A program made the position numbers and the translations under genes. The notes under the pieces were generated by a model. That model ran no database searches. It saw only the letters and a list, made by a program, of their open reading frames with translations, and was not told the DNA's origin. From Paragonimus westermani (taxonomy: Eukaryota > Platyhelminthes > Trematoda > Plagiorchiida > Troglotrematidae), in contig QNGE01000892.1 in assembly GCA_008508345.1 (NCBI GenBank), forward strand, positions 144,320 through 208,319: DNA of 64,000 nt. Direction: 5' to 3'. Within the stretch, counting starts at the first letter, position 1. Each line of letters begins with the position of its first letter. Of the stretch, positions 37,898 through 51,326 are shown in pieces.

Positions 37898-40800
37898 CTG
37901 AAATAATTAGAGATGAGTTAGCCGGAAGTTCTCGCAGCTTTCACAACTTTTCTCTGTTTGTATCAAGCATGACACTTTTGATAACGTGGAAATGTTCACA
38001 ACGGAGACAGAAAATTAATTGGCAAGCCCAGATTGATAGTGTTAGGACATTTGGATTAATCGATATTGGGCAGTAGTCGTGTGACGAGTATTACAATAGG
38101 ACTGAAAGAACTTCGCTTCAAGATCGACTTTTAAAATACCCAATCAGCTTTCCAAGTATCATCATTTTGCATGCAGTCACACGACCACCTTATGTAGCCC
38201 ACAAGTACTCGGTCGACCAGACGTTTGTCATTTTTACGATTCTGTCAGTAAATAAATAAGTTTACGATATAAACCTGAAACGTAAACGAGCGTAGGTTAC
38301 AAACAAATTGGGCATCAACTGCCCGGGTAAATTACCCTTCGGAAGAAGCCTGTTGAAATATGATATCTGTGATTGTTCGTATGATGAAACTAATGATTGT
38401 CCTGGTTGTACTCACTGAAATCAAGTGAAACATGGGATACACAACGCTATAGTAGCTCATTATTCTTGATAATTTCAGTGCGATTCAGTGCAATGATAAT
38501 ATTCTATTCACAAGTAATCCGCTTATACAAACAATTTAGATAGTTTCTGAGAGGAGCAGCTTTTGAGTACTTGAATGTAGGCAGATCAACAAAAATAGTT
38601 ATACTGCTACACACGTGGAATAAAAATTGAACTTCTGATAGTTTTACCAAAATGGATAGAATGACAACCAAATTTCTGATAGACTCTTCACTGGTTGATA
38701 CTCTCATAACCGATTTGGAGACTGTTTCACGACCTAAACAGATTAGGTCATTTATTCTCAACAAGCAATGTATGGAAGATGTATAATCACGAGATATATC
38801 GACTGATTCAATTGAGATACTAAAGACATTATTTGCAACTCCTGGAAGCCTGATGCAATTGATAGCACTGAGTTTCTACAGGCCTATGTATCTTACCGTT
38901 TGGATGGGTGATGTAGTTTATACTGGGTTGGAATTCACTGTAGACCAAGTAATGAACACATTTTTACAGTTACGCACCAATCTGAGAAGAAATAAATTGT
39001 CTTCAAAGTCCGGTAGTTAATTAGTGGCCAACAAGTTTCCTAACAGAAGAAGCCATTCCCAGTGAGCTTTCTTATCGCAGTCATAATTCTCACGGCACTT
39101 TATCCTCAAACATATAACGAGGAAATATTGGCTCAATTAAACTTTCACTATGCCCAAGACAGATCAAGGCAATGACGCCGGACTAATGATAAATCCCACA
39201 AGACCCGTTGTGAAGCTTTTTTAAGTGTCTAGCTATGTTCTACTCTTAAGTTTTGTCACAACTACAAAGTTCGTTACCGGCACAATCTGACTCTTAGTTT
39301 AGCTGTCAGCTTATTAACTTCTGTAAAAAGCCAGATAAACCTCTCAGTAAGGAGAAAAGCCGAGTGCACTCGGTTACAACATTCTGCTTGACTGCTTTAT
39401 GACTTGACAGAGTAATGTTCAGCTTAAGTTCAATTTGGCCCACTGATTAACCCATTTTCAGCTCCTGGCTTTTACAGTGTATAGCCGGAACTCGCCAAAT
39501 ATCTATGGTTAACAAGCAAGGAGTTATTCAGAATTTGCTTAAACATCCCTTATCGTGTTCTAGCACACTGGAAATGATGACGTTACATACTTTCCAGTGG
39601 ACACACCAGTTGACTTTCCTGAATGTTTGTATAAAAACCCCTCAATGTTAAAAATTAGCATCACCATATAAGATAGCATCTCCATCCCAAATGGAACAAC
39701 ACCAAGGCATTCTGCGCAAAACTTTCTGGACAGTTCATGAATGTTAAAAATTTCAAATCAACGTCTACCTACATGTGTTCGCTAGATTTCTTTTCTCTAT
39801 TGCAAAGCAATTGAACTCTGAGTGCATAGTTCCAACACAATGCAAGAAGGAATGTTTAGTCTAGTGAAACGCAAACTAGCAAATTATGGAACGGAATCCA
39901 TAACTGTCATTTCTTAAACTGTCTGGAAACATAAAAAGTGAAAATCAGACAGCGACCGGGATGAGCAAAACGGTAGACAGATTGTGCTCGAGAGCAAATG
40001 GCAGTTCATAAGTATGTAACAACTTTTGGAAACTGAGTTTGCTGTTTCATGGCTAACTTTTCATTTTGAACAAGGAAGTTTTCTTTGACAGGGCTTGCTT
40101 GATAGGAATGAAACGTTGCTCATAGAGTGAACTAAAGATCATTCTGTAGCTATAGAGGGTTCTTGGAATAACAAGCCATAACACATGTATTTGAAGTCAG
40201 CATGAAAAGCAGAGCTTATCCAACGATATATTTCAGTTTGAATTGTCCACTTCCCATTTCAGTTCGTGTTGCAAATTCATAGCTGAAAGAAATGTACGGC
40301 ATGATAAAATCTTCAACATTCGCTCTGTACCTGTTATCAGGTTTTAAATCACGTGGGACTAAACAAGTATTAGCTCGTGGTCGATGTTTCCCTTGATAGG
40401 GAAACAGTCTATTCAAAAGTTCAATGTTTTATTATAAACAGGTTTTCATTCTATTTTGTCCGCTCAATGCTATGTATAATTTCTGGATAGCAGTTTAATA
40501 TATGCATACTGGTAATTGTCAAAACCGGTTTATACAACTGAAATACAGATGTCTAAGTTGAATATTCTGCAACCAATCCAGAACCCCGTGTAGAATATTC
40601 GGAAGACTATCAATAATTGTGTGATGTTTATGCGCAAATACAAAATCAGTGTGAATGGAGAAATACTGTCGGAAAATGATTTAACTAATCAGAACGACAG
40701 CAGTTATCGTTAATTAAATCTGAATCATTCCAGGTCGATCACTCATTGTGCAATATTCAACGCTGTATACTCACTGATTAGTAAATGATCAAGGAAAAAG

Positions 40801-40997
40801 CGTCGGCTTTTAAGAACTAGAAGGTATAAAATTAAACGTTCCTTGAGATATACAATATGAATTCTCTACTCATTAGGAGTCGTGATGGACATAAATATCT
40901 TGTTAGGAATCTGTATGCAAACCTGGCGAATAGAACCGTGTAAGACCCCACTGTTCTGTCTAACTCAGGCAACACACCAGAAATAACTTCCACTTAC
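37898..40997 (-). other. Intron (3.1 kb) between exons 7 and 6
   Basis: This intron holds an orphan FN3-like segment at 40225-40416 (separate entry). The rest shows nothing I recognise. Confidence 0.75.
40225..40416 (-). other. Orphan FN3-like segment, possible unused or alternative exon
   Basis: The minus strand has an open frame containing LVPRDLKPDN and, after a 48-nt in-frame segment (40330-40283), YEFATRTEMGSGQFK. The 48-nt segment starts GTACAG and ends TTTCTTTCAG. If removed as a small intron, it leaves DLKPDN-S-YEFATRTEMGSG, a clean FN3 E-F-G pattern. However, exons 6 and 7 already join in phase and make a complete domain. No acceptor here gives the phase 0 entry a cassette exon would need. 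It may be a relic of a duplicated exon, an alternative terminal exon, or coincidence. Confidence 0.25.
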
Positions 40998-41120
40998 CCT
41001 TATCTGGTATGACGTGTACGGGTCTAAGTTGGTGAACGTGTGAGAAGTAACCGGACTCTGAATTGCCACCTCCATCGTCTTCCATAAACTCTCGTTGTGA
41101 CCGAGTTTCCCATGTTCAAC
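40998..41120 (-). CDS. Adhesion receptor exon 6: middle of FN3 domain 2
   Basis: This is a 123-nt exon of 41 codons, phase 0 at both ends. The acceptor is CATGGTAAACAG before GTTGAACAT, with a poor pyrimidine tract; the donor is CAGATAAGG then GTAAGT. The residues run VEHGKLGHNESLWKTMEVAI then SPVTSHTFTNLDPYTSYQIR: the C' strand with Trp, then the E and F strands with the L-x-P-x-T-x-Y motif. Between exons 5 and 7 it makes a complete FN3 domain. Confidence 0.9.
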
Positions 41121-42580
41121 CTGTTTACCATGTATAGAGGTAAGGTTTATCATGGCGGAGGAGAGAATTGATTCAAAACACATGACACAGTTGACCAGCA
41201 GTGTTCATCAGAATGCCAAAATAAGGGATTTGAAAACAGCAGACAAACAAGTCTTTGTGAGTAAAAACGTAATCCACTCAATGGTCGTTTTTCAATTGAG
41301 TAGTGCTGCCAGAAAGCCCTCAGTTATTTATCAACGTCTGTTTGGGTAGGTTCAAAAGCAACAATTTACTCCGCCTTTGGAATACTTAGCCTTAAGATAG
41401 ATCGTCATACTCGCCAGATTTTTTGGGTTTCAGACATGTGATATACGCAAATTCAACTTCTGTGTTAAAGGCTTCGTCCTCGTATTGAGTGTAGTCAAAC
41501 TCTCTGCATCAGTTCACAAAAAATAGTTGCCCGTGTTTTCGATCAGAAGAGAACTGTCCATGTGCACTACCTCACTTTGTGTTAGGTAAAGCGAACTGAA
41601 AGATAATTAGTCGTTAGCGTTGAGGAACGTATGCCTAGATGGAAGTAGAAGTTCGTGTCACAACGAAAATATAGTTTCGTTGAAACGCAAGAAAACAACT
41701 AGCGTTCGCAATCGCTAGGCTGGCCCTGACCACCAGCCATTTGTACATTGGGAAACCCGTTACTCCATTAAAATTCAAGACCCTTTCAGACAATCGAAAT
41801 AAATCGTCTGAAGCCGTTCTTGTATGTTTACAAACGAGTGTTACTAAGCTTGGCCTTTCATGGACCTAGTGAGTTTCCTAACCCACCGAATGACTATCGT
41901 GCACAACCACCAATGTTTGATACAAAAACGGATAGGTGTTATTATAGCCCTGATGCTAACCAGTCAATATTGAATGTATGCACCTACCGTTCTTTTTGTC
42001 GTAACTGTTTTTTTTTAAGCTTTTGAAGGAAAATAAACGTTTCTATCTTATGAATTCACCGCTGCTAGCTGACATTTTTAGTGTAGCTGCTCAATTTTTA
42101 TGGGGGGAAACTTTATCCGTTGGAGGAGGTGGTCAACAACAATAACGTTGTGTCGACTGAGGGAACGACGTCTCTAGGGTGTTTAGCGACAACTCTGCTC
42201 TGTAATTACTGTTTGTGTTTTGGATGTGCGTACAATTTTGAAGCATTCTGCCTCCTTGTGAAGAAACGGGCTCACTTTCCATAAAAATAATACTTGTTTT
42301 TGCTCACTTTCCATAAAAATAATACTTGTTTTTGCTTCAGTTTGTTATCCAGGATTTTCCGCAAGAACATGTTTTTGACTCCCGACCTGGGGAACATGAT
42401 TATCTATGAGAATTCTGATGTTATGTTGTCGAAAGTTCTGTCAGTTTTACTGGAGAATACCACCAATGGAACCCAAACTTCCAACAGTGTGACACAACTT
42501 ACAGTCTTGCTAGCCATTTACAACAGCACGTCTAAGAAAACAATTGACCAATTGTTCACTATCCATATGGTAAAACTGAC
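41121..42580 (-). other. Intron (1.46 kb) between exons 6 and 5
   Basis: This is a phase 0 intron. It contains the perfect 32-bp tandem duplication at 42270-42333. Nothing else is recognisable. Confidence 0.8.
42270..42333. repeat. Perfect tandem duplication, 2 x 32 bp
   Basis: The unit starts GCTCACTTTCCATAAAAATA and ends ATACTTGTTTTT. It occurs at 42270-42301 and again at 42302-42333 without a mismatch; three more bases (GCT) begin a third unit. The perfect identity suggests a recent replication-slippage duplication within the intron, or an assembly duplication. Confidence 0.97.
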
Positions 42581-42699
42581 CTGGTAATGAGATGTGTCCC
42601 ACAGTTCACATTCGCGCGGATAGGATTTCCACACAAGCTGAATAGCAGAAGAGTTGATCGTAGACGTGCCGACAGTAATGTCTGGTGGAACTTGTGGAA
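42581..42699 (-). CDS. Adhesion receptor exon 5: start of FN3 domain 2
   Basis: This is a 119-nt exon. The acceptor is CCCAATTTTCCTTAG before TTCCACAAG; the donor is CATTACCAG then GTCAGTTTT. It enters at phase 1 (ATT, Ile, with exon 4) and leaves at phase 0. The residues run IPQVPPDITVGTSTINSSAI, QLVWKSYPRECELWDTSHYQ: the A, B and C strands with the conserved Trp. It has no ATG and was found from the phase requirement of its neighbours. It lies in the expected place and completes the domain. Confidence 0.88.
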
Positions 42700-45025
42700 C
42701 TAAGGAAAATTGGGATTAAAAGAAGGAATGGATGAAAGAAAAAACACTTGAGGACTTGAAACATTTCAAGATGAACGTAGTTCTTACTTGTTCACAGCAC
42801 GAAAATTCCTTCGAGTCTTTCGGTTAGCCTACGTTACGATAAATCACTCGACATGAGTTTTGCACCTACAAGACTTGAACACCAGTGTATATTCTTGCCC
42901 GAACCGGAATTCACAGTCTGGCGATGAAGATATCAACTCCAGCCTATCTGACAGTTCCTGATCACGCAGTTATCGATTCAAACACACGAGGCGTTTCTGT
43001 TTACTCTTCTTCAAAAGTGATCGGATAAACTGAACGCTACTCACACAAGGTTGTGCTTAAGCGTTCCAATAAGAGTACATGGTCGACCCTGGCGCTGCGG
43101 TTAGCAAGCCAAGCTCATAAGTATGAGGAGTGACGTGCAATATCCATTTCGAACAAGAGTATGTACAATAAATTACCTGTCGTAAGTTCGAAACTCCAAT
43201 TGACCAATTTCGAAGTGAGCCGGCCGAACAGGTTAATTGAGTGCAAAAATGACGATATTTTCCTGTTAGAAGAAATGTTTTACCACACTTGAGCAACAGT
43301 TACATCCACTTCGATCATGTGTATTCGGATAAACTTTCTAGTAAGCCGCATTTTTTGGGTCTACTGGCTGTGTAGTTTATCCATGGTGTGTATCCTTCCT
43401 CAGTTTACTATTGTTCTATTAACAGTTGGACTGACTCAACTAGTTACGCATCCAACCTGATAGAATCTTCGTGTGCACATCTTTATCTACGACTGTCCGG
43501 TCGTTCCTGAGAGAGATGGGGTTCATAATTTTGCAAAAGTCAATTACATTTTGAAGGTTGCTTTTGTGACCATATACGCCAACCAGCATGGAACTGATGA
43601 TATACTACTTGCAGGACATATTTTAAATACAATAACTTGCTAATTGTTCGGCAAGTTAACGATGTCTTGGAAACAGAACCAGAGTTGCACATAAATGGTG
43701 AATTCCTATACTTAAAGTTCACAAAGAAGTTTTAAGAGGCACCAGCTACGTTAATTACGTCAACCTCAACAGCGAACTAGCACGCAGCCAGGCAGTCGTC
43801 TAATTTATCAATATGAATTAGATTGAAGTGATGTGGGCAAAAGCCATTCACTTATCTTCATCCAGTTAAAGTCACCGTTTCCGATTAAACTGTAGGGTAT
43901 CTGATTCTTTTAAATCCCTTCTCCAGTCAGTAGGACGAAACGTTTTCTCGTCGTAATCTCACTTAACCTGAATCCTTTTCACTGCACAGCTTTTTTCAAA
44001 GCATCCGCAATTGCAACAATCTGGCATAAGTTCGACTCCTTTCGTGCATTTTTAAACAGTGGTTTCTAAAAACGTAGAATTCTGTCACACACTAGGTTGC
44101 CTGAGTTGCCCAAATGTTTGATCAACCCTATGAGACACGCTCGCCAATCGTAAGCACGTAGTGTTGGTGCACGGGTTAATCGTGTTTAGAAAAAATACTT
44201 CAGCTAGTCAGCTCACATGCGATATTTATGATTTTGTGCGCACCGCTGAAAAAGAGTTGCAAATTCTAAAAGACCAACAGCCATACACTAGAACATGGTG
44301 GCTACACAATAGAAAAACGGTTTACGCATTGACACAAAACAAGAAACCCTAAACCAAATAAACGTAAACCAGACGAAGCAAAACCCATTCTGAAATTTTT
44401 CATACACTTGGCTGTTCATCACGTGACTACATCTGGGATCATGCTCAGTGGGCTTTGTAGTAATCTTGCTGCATGGGACTAGTTTCTACGAATCCTCCTC
44501 AAATAGTCCGTGTTTAAAAATCAACACTGAGCTTTTTAAGCCTGAGTGGTTAACGGATCCAACTACTTGATCTAGTGTGGTTTGTTGTAGTGTATTTTGC
44601 AGCCGATATCAGAGAGAATGCCGTCAATACCATTTACACTTTATCCTTAATACCAAACGCTCCATCTTTCACGTACTACTTTGGCTTTGAGCTAGTCAAA
44701 GCATATTAGAGTAAAACATGTTCATTGCATGTTTTCTGACAATCTTCTCTGAAATCCGAATGTGTATTCTTCTGCCAAAAAACAATTGAGTTTGTTTCTG
44801 TTTTTGTCCACTGTCTCAAACAAGCAAAAGAAACAAAACCGATTGCGGAATACAGTTTACCGAATTATCTTGAGGCAGTAACTGATTTCCACTTCTATTC
44901 CAGCAGCACTCGAATTTCAATTGTCAAGAAGAAGCTGATTGCAATGCATGAGAAATGTAAAAAACATATGAATTCTAAACTATCGAATATCCCCGCAAAT
45001 ACGATCGATATTTGAATTCACTTAC
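42700..45025 (-). other. Intron (2.3 kb) between exons 5 and 4
   Basis: This is a phase 1 intron. I see no repeat, coding fragment or RNA gene in it. Confidence 0.8.
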
Positions 45026-45250
45026 TTTTGATGGAACTGAAAATCAGAGCGGATTTTGTTAATGTCATCCCACTGCTCCATCCCACAGAATTAACGGCCA
45101 CCACACCGAAGCATACACGCGTGGCTGAGCACAGCCCGTTCACGGGCAGTCTGTAGGTTTGCATTGCGGAGGTCCCATTATGAACATTTGGATGAGCAGA
45201 AACTCTGGAAAACACCTCCCATGTAGCAGATGCTGGAACTGTTTCACATA
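45026..45250 (-). CDS. Adhesion receptor exon 4: second half of FN3 domain 1
   Basis: This is a 225-nt exon, phase 1 at both ends. The acceptor is CGTATATTCCTTATAG before TATGTGAAAC; the donor is CCATCAAAA then GTAAGTG. The residues include CETVPASATWEVFSRVSAHP, then RLPVNGLCSATRVCFGVVAV and NSVGWSSG: C' strand with Trp, then E, F and G strands. The loop before the F strand has GLCSATRV in place of the usual L-x-P-x-T-x-Y. It ends TLTKSALIFSSIK, leading into exon 5. The W-x-V-F-S with N-x-x-G pattern is reminiscent of the first FN3 domain of L1/contactin proteins. Confidence 0.9.
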
Positions 45251-47829
45251 CTATAAGGAATATACGTACCAAATATTTTGTGACTATCGATTGGCATTGA
45301 TTTATCTAAATCCATATTAAAGTAAAATCTCTATTCTGGTGGACTCACACAACAGGGCTCAACATAATCATCCGATTTTTAATATAGTCTGGTGATCAGC
45401 AAAATAACCGTGTTTTAGGTCAATTTATTTAGGTAGTCTGGCATTTGTTTCACTAATATAGCGCTATTGCCTCTCTAGAATATACGAGATGACTGTATCT
45501 AGTGAGGGCTTTCTTCTCCATTGTCGTTCAACTGCTCACTTACTTCCGTTAACAGGTCGATAAGTTGCACTCACAGACTTACTCAGGTCAGCGTAGTACT
45601 TCCTCGGTAGTGTGGAAACTGTTGTATAACTAGTGTCTGTATGAAGCCAACTTCAGAGAGTCACCCGGGGATCTCTGCGTTTCTAAACTTGGAGCTTACA
45701 GTCAAACCTAGGTGCATAAGATAGAAGCTAATACTTGACAATTCCAGAAGCAGTATAGCTTTTTACCTACAAGCACTTTTAAAAGGCCAGTATACGTAAA
45801 AATTTAGCAAACTGCCGAAATTACACTGTTTATGACGGTTGCGCCAACTACTCTACCCGATAAATAGGCTTGTATCGCATAGTGTGGAAACCATGAGCGC
45901 TGCGAATGGTTGATCAAATGACTGATTTTTGTAAGTTGGTCGTCTAAGTCTTGAAGTCCCTGAGAAGCGAACCAGGTAGATTAATATCTTCAGGTTAGTT
46001 ATAGTGTTATCTTCAAAGGCAAACCGTCCGATTTGCGATTCAACCCAATAGCATGTGTTGTCAATGTTCTTCCTAATCACTGGGATTACCAGTTCTTCCA
46101 ATTAAGTCAACCATTATCAGTACGCGTTTGCTTAGAAACTTTCTTCATCGTTGCAACTCACGTTGGCTCGATTCAAAGTTCTACATCTTAAATAGCACGT
46201 TCATAATGTTTATAGGCTTGTTTGCAGTAGTTAATTTAGCTTGATGATGAAGCTAGTAGACAAAGCTCCGCTCACGCACAGCAGTTGCATTGACTTCACT
46301 TGTGTGAGTCTGATAACACTACAGCCACTGATGGCACTAATTCGGTGGCTGATACTGTACGCTTACCAATCAACGAGTCACAGAAAACACAGTATTCATT
46401 CATTATACAGTTACAAAGAACCCGCTGATTCAATTCTCAAGTTTATCCTTATGATGTATGTACAGCCTTTATGAAAGGCGCTAACGAGCAGTAGCAAATT
46501 TACATATTCACAAAAATCCGAAGTATGATCAATAGGATCAAAGATTAACACAGACTTTGTGGAAGATTTCTACACATTTTAGGCTAATTAGTCTAATGTA
46601 GATTCGTTAGCATCATATAAAAATGAATCAACGGAACTTCCACTTCAGCGAAACGACCTTCAAAGTAAACGGAAAAAAATAACGAATTCTCTTGTTATCT
46701 CGAAAATACCTGTTAGTAAGTTGTATAAGGGAAAACCGTCTTGGAAGCTCACTCCAAGAAACAACTATCCATAGTAGTGAATAAATGGTTTCATGAAACC
46801 GTGAACTATGATCCGGTCGATCTATCTAACAGAACAGGCAGGCGTGTTCAGGGGACTTTCCGTCAGCAACTACGATATCGATGAACTCGTAAGAATGGTT
46901 GGCTGACTTATTGCGAAATTTTGTGTACATTTCCTGAACGGTTACCAGGTTTAACATTGTTGAAGTATTGACTGTGTTGCCAAAGAAATCTAGCCTCTGT
47001 CTCCCAGCCCGTAGAGTAAAGTCTCGAGATATCGAGAAAAATATCGGCTTATTTAATAATAGCAATTGCGTTGTTTCAACCTTGGCGAAACTCGAAAGTT
47101 GCTTTGAGGGTTTGTCCGAAATAACACTGATGACTCGCAACGGTAGATTACACGGTCAAATGACTCTGAGTCGTTTATACCAAATACTTACTGAAAACAT
47201 CTAAACACTTGTGGCTTTCACCAGTGTGCGTAATGCAAGAATCAGTTCAAAAACCGGATGAAAGGTTTTCTAAAGCTTTCATAATTGTGCGAATGATTTG
47301 TTTATGTGTCCTCTGTTTTAATGTTGCATTTTCAAGAAGTCTGACGACAAAGTTCTAGATCTGGTCACTTTCTGGTTCACAGGATGAAAAAAGAACGCTA
47401 CGAAAATTACGGCAGGCGATAAGGGGTGATATGGCACAAGAACCGTCCTGTTCAGTAAAAAAAATGACAATGAGCAAAGCGGTTGAGTCAACTGGGGTCA
47501 GTGACCCCTTCGGTGGATTCCCTCTGAAGTAGTGCTTCAAAAATCGGGAAAGAACTACTCGCTAATGATTTCAATAGAGAGACTTGTGTTTCAATCCTAT
47601 GGGGCAGGTAGGAAGGGAATGTCATTCCTGTAGAACAGTGTACACTAGACGTGAATTAACCTTTGGTTGTTTTGTTCAAGACGTAGTAAACGTGTTCATT
47701 GAAGCACATAGCCAAAACCATGATCACCTTTGATGTGCGGTTGTCCGTAAACGTATCTAATTTTCTTACACTTTAAAACACGCAACAGTTCAAGAGAATG
47801 CTCTGGAGTTCCATAAGATTTTAACTTAC
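45251..47829 (-). other. Intron (2.6 kb) between exons 4 and 3
   Basis: This is a phase 1 intron. An open frame on the minus strand at 46826-47140 has a VADGKS stretch faintly like a retroelement protease, too weak to call. Nothing else is recognisable. Confidence 0.75.
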
Positions 47830-48040
47830 CTTGATGTTCAGCATCGAAATCAGTATTTAGCCTGTGGATGAATACAATAAAATGGGTCGTTGAAGTTTCG
47901 TGCACTCTTTGGGACTGAGTTATTGTCAACCAGATCCACTCTGACGTGATCGAGTTGGATGCACAATGATGAGAGGAGTTGAGGGAAGGTGAACACTCAG
48001 CTACGTCGATTTTCTCCGGAGGATAGGGTGGACTTGCAAC
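47830..48040 (-). CDS. Adhesion receptor exon 3: start of FN3 domain 1
   Basis: This is a 211-nt exon entering at phase 0 and leaving at phase 1. The acceptor is AAAATTACCGTCCTGCAG before GTTGCAAGT; the donor is GAACATCAAG then GTAAGTT. The residues begin VASPPYPPEKIDVAECSPSL: a Pro-rich Ig-to-FN3 hinge then the A and B strands. The chain goes on through SITSEWIWLTI to THFIVFIHRLNTDFDAEHQ. The domain is longer than usual between strands A and B because of an insertion with two Cys (AECSP, HHCAS). It follows directly on the Ig domain of exon 2 in phase and in fold. Confidence 0.88.
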
Positions 48041-51000
48041 CTGCAGGACGGTAATTTTATCTCGAAACACAAGGATGTCTTCTTTTGCGTTCGTCAGATA
48101 CATGGATATATATATATAGGATTTGGATTTATCTACAGTCTGTTGAATATGAGGAATCCAAGAACTCGAATGGACTCAGTAAGAAACATTCAATGTAATC
48201 TAATTAAAAAGCATTGAAATGTATCCAGAACTATTTTTAGTCCTCACAGAAACTATATGCTATTTAAATGATTCACCAGAAGTCCAAACATCACAACAAG
48301 GCTGGTTGTTGGTGAGTCATTTTTAGGGCAATTACAAACGTTGGCTGGGTTGCCTCTGAGTTAGAACAGATCGAGCTTCAATGGACAATGTTGGTCTTAA
48401 GTACTATGGTGCCTTCCCACTTAATCTGGTGACAGCAGGTCATAATAGTCAAATGCGTCGCACTTTCGCTGTTCCAAATTTCCTGACTTCTCAAGCGATT
48501 TCAGAAACTTCTATGCACATATCTTTCCGTAGATTGTCTGTAATGTTGGAATTGTAGACGGCACACTTTCTTCGTTAAGTTTTACTCAAAGGTTGTGTGC
48601 TAAAAAATGTTTCATATCCACCGCTTATTTTGTCACAGGTCTGATACATCCAAAACTCAACTATGCTTCAAAATGTATCCATCCTAAGTTAAGCAATCTT
48701 TTAATATTGAAAAATACCTGTACTCTAGCCAACGTTTTAAGAGAATGCCACATAGCTCATCAGTTTACGAAACATTCGAAAAGGGCACGTTTATGAGATG
48801 GAAAACCACTTTGCTGTCTGTGTTTTGCCAGGTTTCCCAAAGAAAGCATTATTCACATCTTGAGATAACCGTGTTATTGTTAGTGAAGTGTTTCAGTGAA
48901 ATAATCTGACCTACCTGTTCTTTCAAGCGCCTGTCTTCTATATTGATCTGCTGTTTACCCTTTCGTAAATATCTCCACGATATTTCGGCTTTTTAATTCA
49001 GCGATTACCCTATCAGATACAACGTCCATCCGTATACTGGCACGCTGCACGGAGTCAATTGTTTTGTCCACATTCCGGAAGTGTACGGTGTAGTATATTA
49101 TGCTCAGAACAGCTGATGACTAACAGTCACCTTAGAGATGTCTTTGGTAACATACCGGTATTCACTTGAAGTAAAGATGGCCTGGTGAAAACAGTTTATT
49201 TTCGGTTATTCGTTATCAGGTCCATGAAATAGGATGTTATAACATCGTGAATGATCAGCAAGAAGAATCAAAGGCGATTTTCACATAATTAAGTCAAAAT
49301 CAGATGCAACTCTAAAAGCCTCTTCAACAGAATTACCTCCGCGACCAAACCATTCTACACTGTTCACGCTTTCCCTTACTTAGAAGCTTCCAGGTTTCCC
49401 ATTTGCCAAAAGGCAAATGCGAAAGGTACTTGACCAGATCTACTTCGCGTTCAAACCCTGCCAAGTATAAACACATGCTCATTCGATTGCCTCGATAATG
49501 GCACGGTCGACCATTTACCTGTTGCAGAAATGATGGAGTTTTTTACAGTGAAAATCGCTATCAGTGCCGTGTATTAAGAAATGGTGACCATACAGATAGA
49601 TAGACTTCCTTGTCAGCCCATGGTTTTTGGATCTAATTCGCGTAAATAAGTAAACCATGCACTACATCAAAATGGTCCTCATGGTAGATTCCGCTTTTAG
49701 TGGAAAGATATGTTCAACAGCGAGCAGGTAACACAAAACCTCCCAACGGATTAAGCATGCAACCAAACAGTTTGGGACAAGCAGTAACCATACTCAAAGT
49801 ATGTCAACTAACACAAAGAAGCTTCACTGATGCGGCATGCTAATATGTCATACGTGAAAGCTCTTAGAGATAACATAGTCCTTGACTTAAGTCGACAGAT
49901 GCGCGCCACAAAGTCAACTGCTTCATATATTGGTGGAAATATACTGACTGGATGACGCACTGCCCATTCCAGCTTAACCCGGATTCTGTTAGTCGAATGA
50001 TGATTCATTTTTCAAAGCATGGATGCAACCTGTTGTGATAACCTACCTCACAGGATGCCAGAAGTTGTTTGGCGCATTAGAGGCGCGTTTCTCCTTTACA
50101 CACTTGTCAATATGCATCATGTTTACATATAAGAAAACGGCCACTTTTCAGTTATATTGCTTATGCTCCACAAGCTCAAACTGTAACAGAATTTGTTGCG
50201 CACTTCCTGTTAATAGGGGGATTGAGCGATCTAACAGGAAAATGTTATGCAACTGACAGATGTGCCGTCAGGCATGCATAATTTTACACCTCCACATCAG
50301 TATCTTCGATTACCTGAGATAAAATTATAAAACAGCATTCATCGCACGTTTGACAAGCAGCACTGTTTGTTTTGCTAAAAGTTTTACCTCATGCTCAACA
50401 AAGAAACAGCCAGTGCAGCTCCAATTTTAGCCCTTTTAAGTGACCTCAGTTATCCTCTTAAAATCTTCTGGATCAATCAAGTTCGTGTATTCAAATAGTT
50501 TTCTTGACTGCTATTTTGTAACAGTCGGCGGAATATATACGCAACCTGTCCACCTGCAAATGCCAGTCAGACCATATGACTGATGTAAAATCGTTTGATC
50601 CAGTGTGATTGAAGTTACTTAAGGAACTTGGTTGGTACGAAGTGGACATCATTCAACAATGATTAGAGCTTTTGCAGTTCCAAAGGGTTTCAACTGCCTT
50701 TCCTCTGAAAAAAGCACCCTACTAGAATTCCTCTTTAGAGGTAGACGAAAGCGCATCTATTTATCACAACCGATAAGTCTACTCCAGCAGAAATGTTTAC
50801 GAGTCCACTTTGTTAATCACCGCTAAGTTAATCTCAAATTAAGTATCATCAACGTTCAGGCATATTAGATTTTGTGCACTTTCTAGGTTTCCCGATTGTT
50901 CTGAGGGACAACTCCAACTTCTTGGTCGGTGATTCCAAGAGTAGTCGTTTTCGTTAAGTTGGGACCACAAAAGATCCCTACACTTCATGAATGACGCCAT

Positions 51001-51326
51001 GATTACTGGTAAACTGTGTGATATGTTTACCTCTTAACGTGGACACCACACATACAGGAAAGTAGTGGTTAAACATTCAAGCACGCCCTTTTGGAAGTTA
51101 GCGCCAGTTTTGCTTCATGCTACCAGGCAGAAGTGACCCGTAATGTTGCCTTAACTTAGTTGACACATGAATTATTTTACCTACTGTTTGATGTGCCAAC
51201 AGAATTAACGTGATGTCAAAACGCGGGTGAAAAGTGATTAAAGACTTGGTAAGGGAAAAAATCCCACATCTTTCATGAGATTTCTACACGATAATCATAT
51301 CAGATTTTCGACCATAAGAAATTTAC
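48041..51326 (-). other. Intron (3.3 kb) between exons 3 and 2
   Basis: This is a phase 0 intron. It includes a short (AT)n run at 48106-48118 close to exon 3. No coding fragment or repeat is recognisable elsewhere. Confidence 0.75.

Noticed and set aside
46230..46280. TTAGCTTGATGATGAAGC, similar to the ribozyme-like motif of PLE copy 2.
   Set aside because: The GAAA box and helix III are not recognisable. At most a very decayed copy.
46826..47140. Minus-strand open frame with a VADGKS stretch like a retroelement aspartic protease.
   Set aside because: The catalytic D-T/S-G triad is absent and no other retroelement parts lie nearby.
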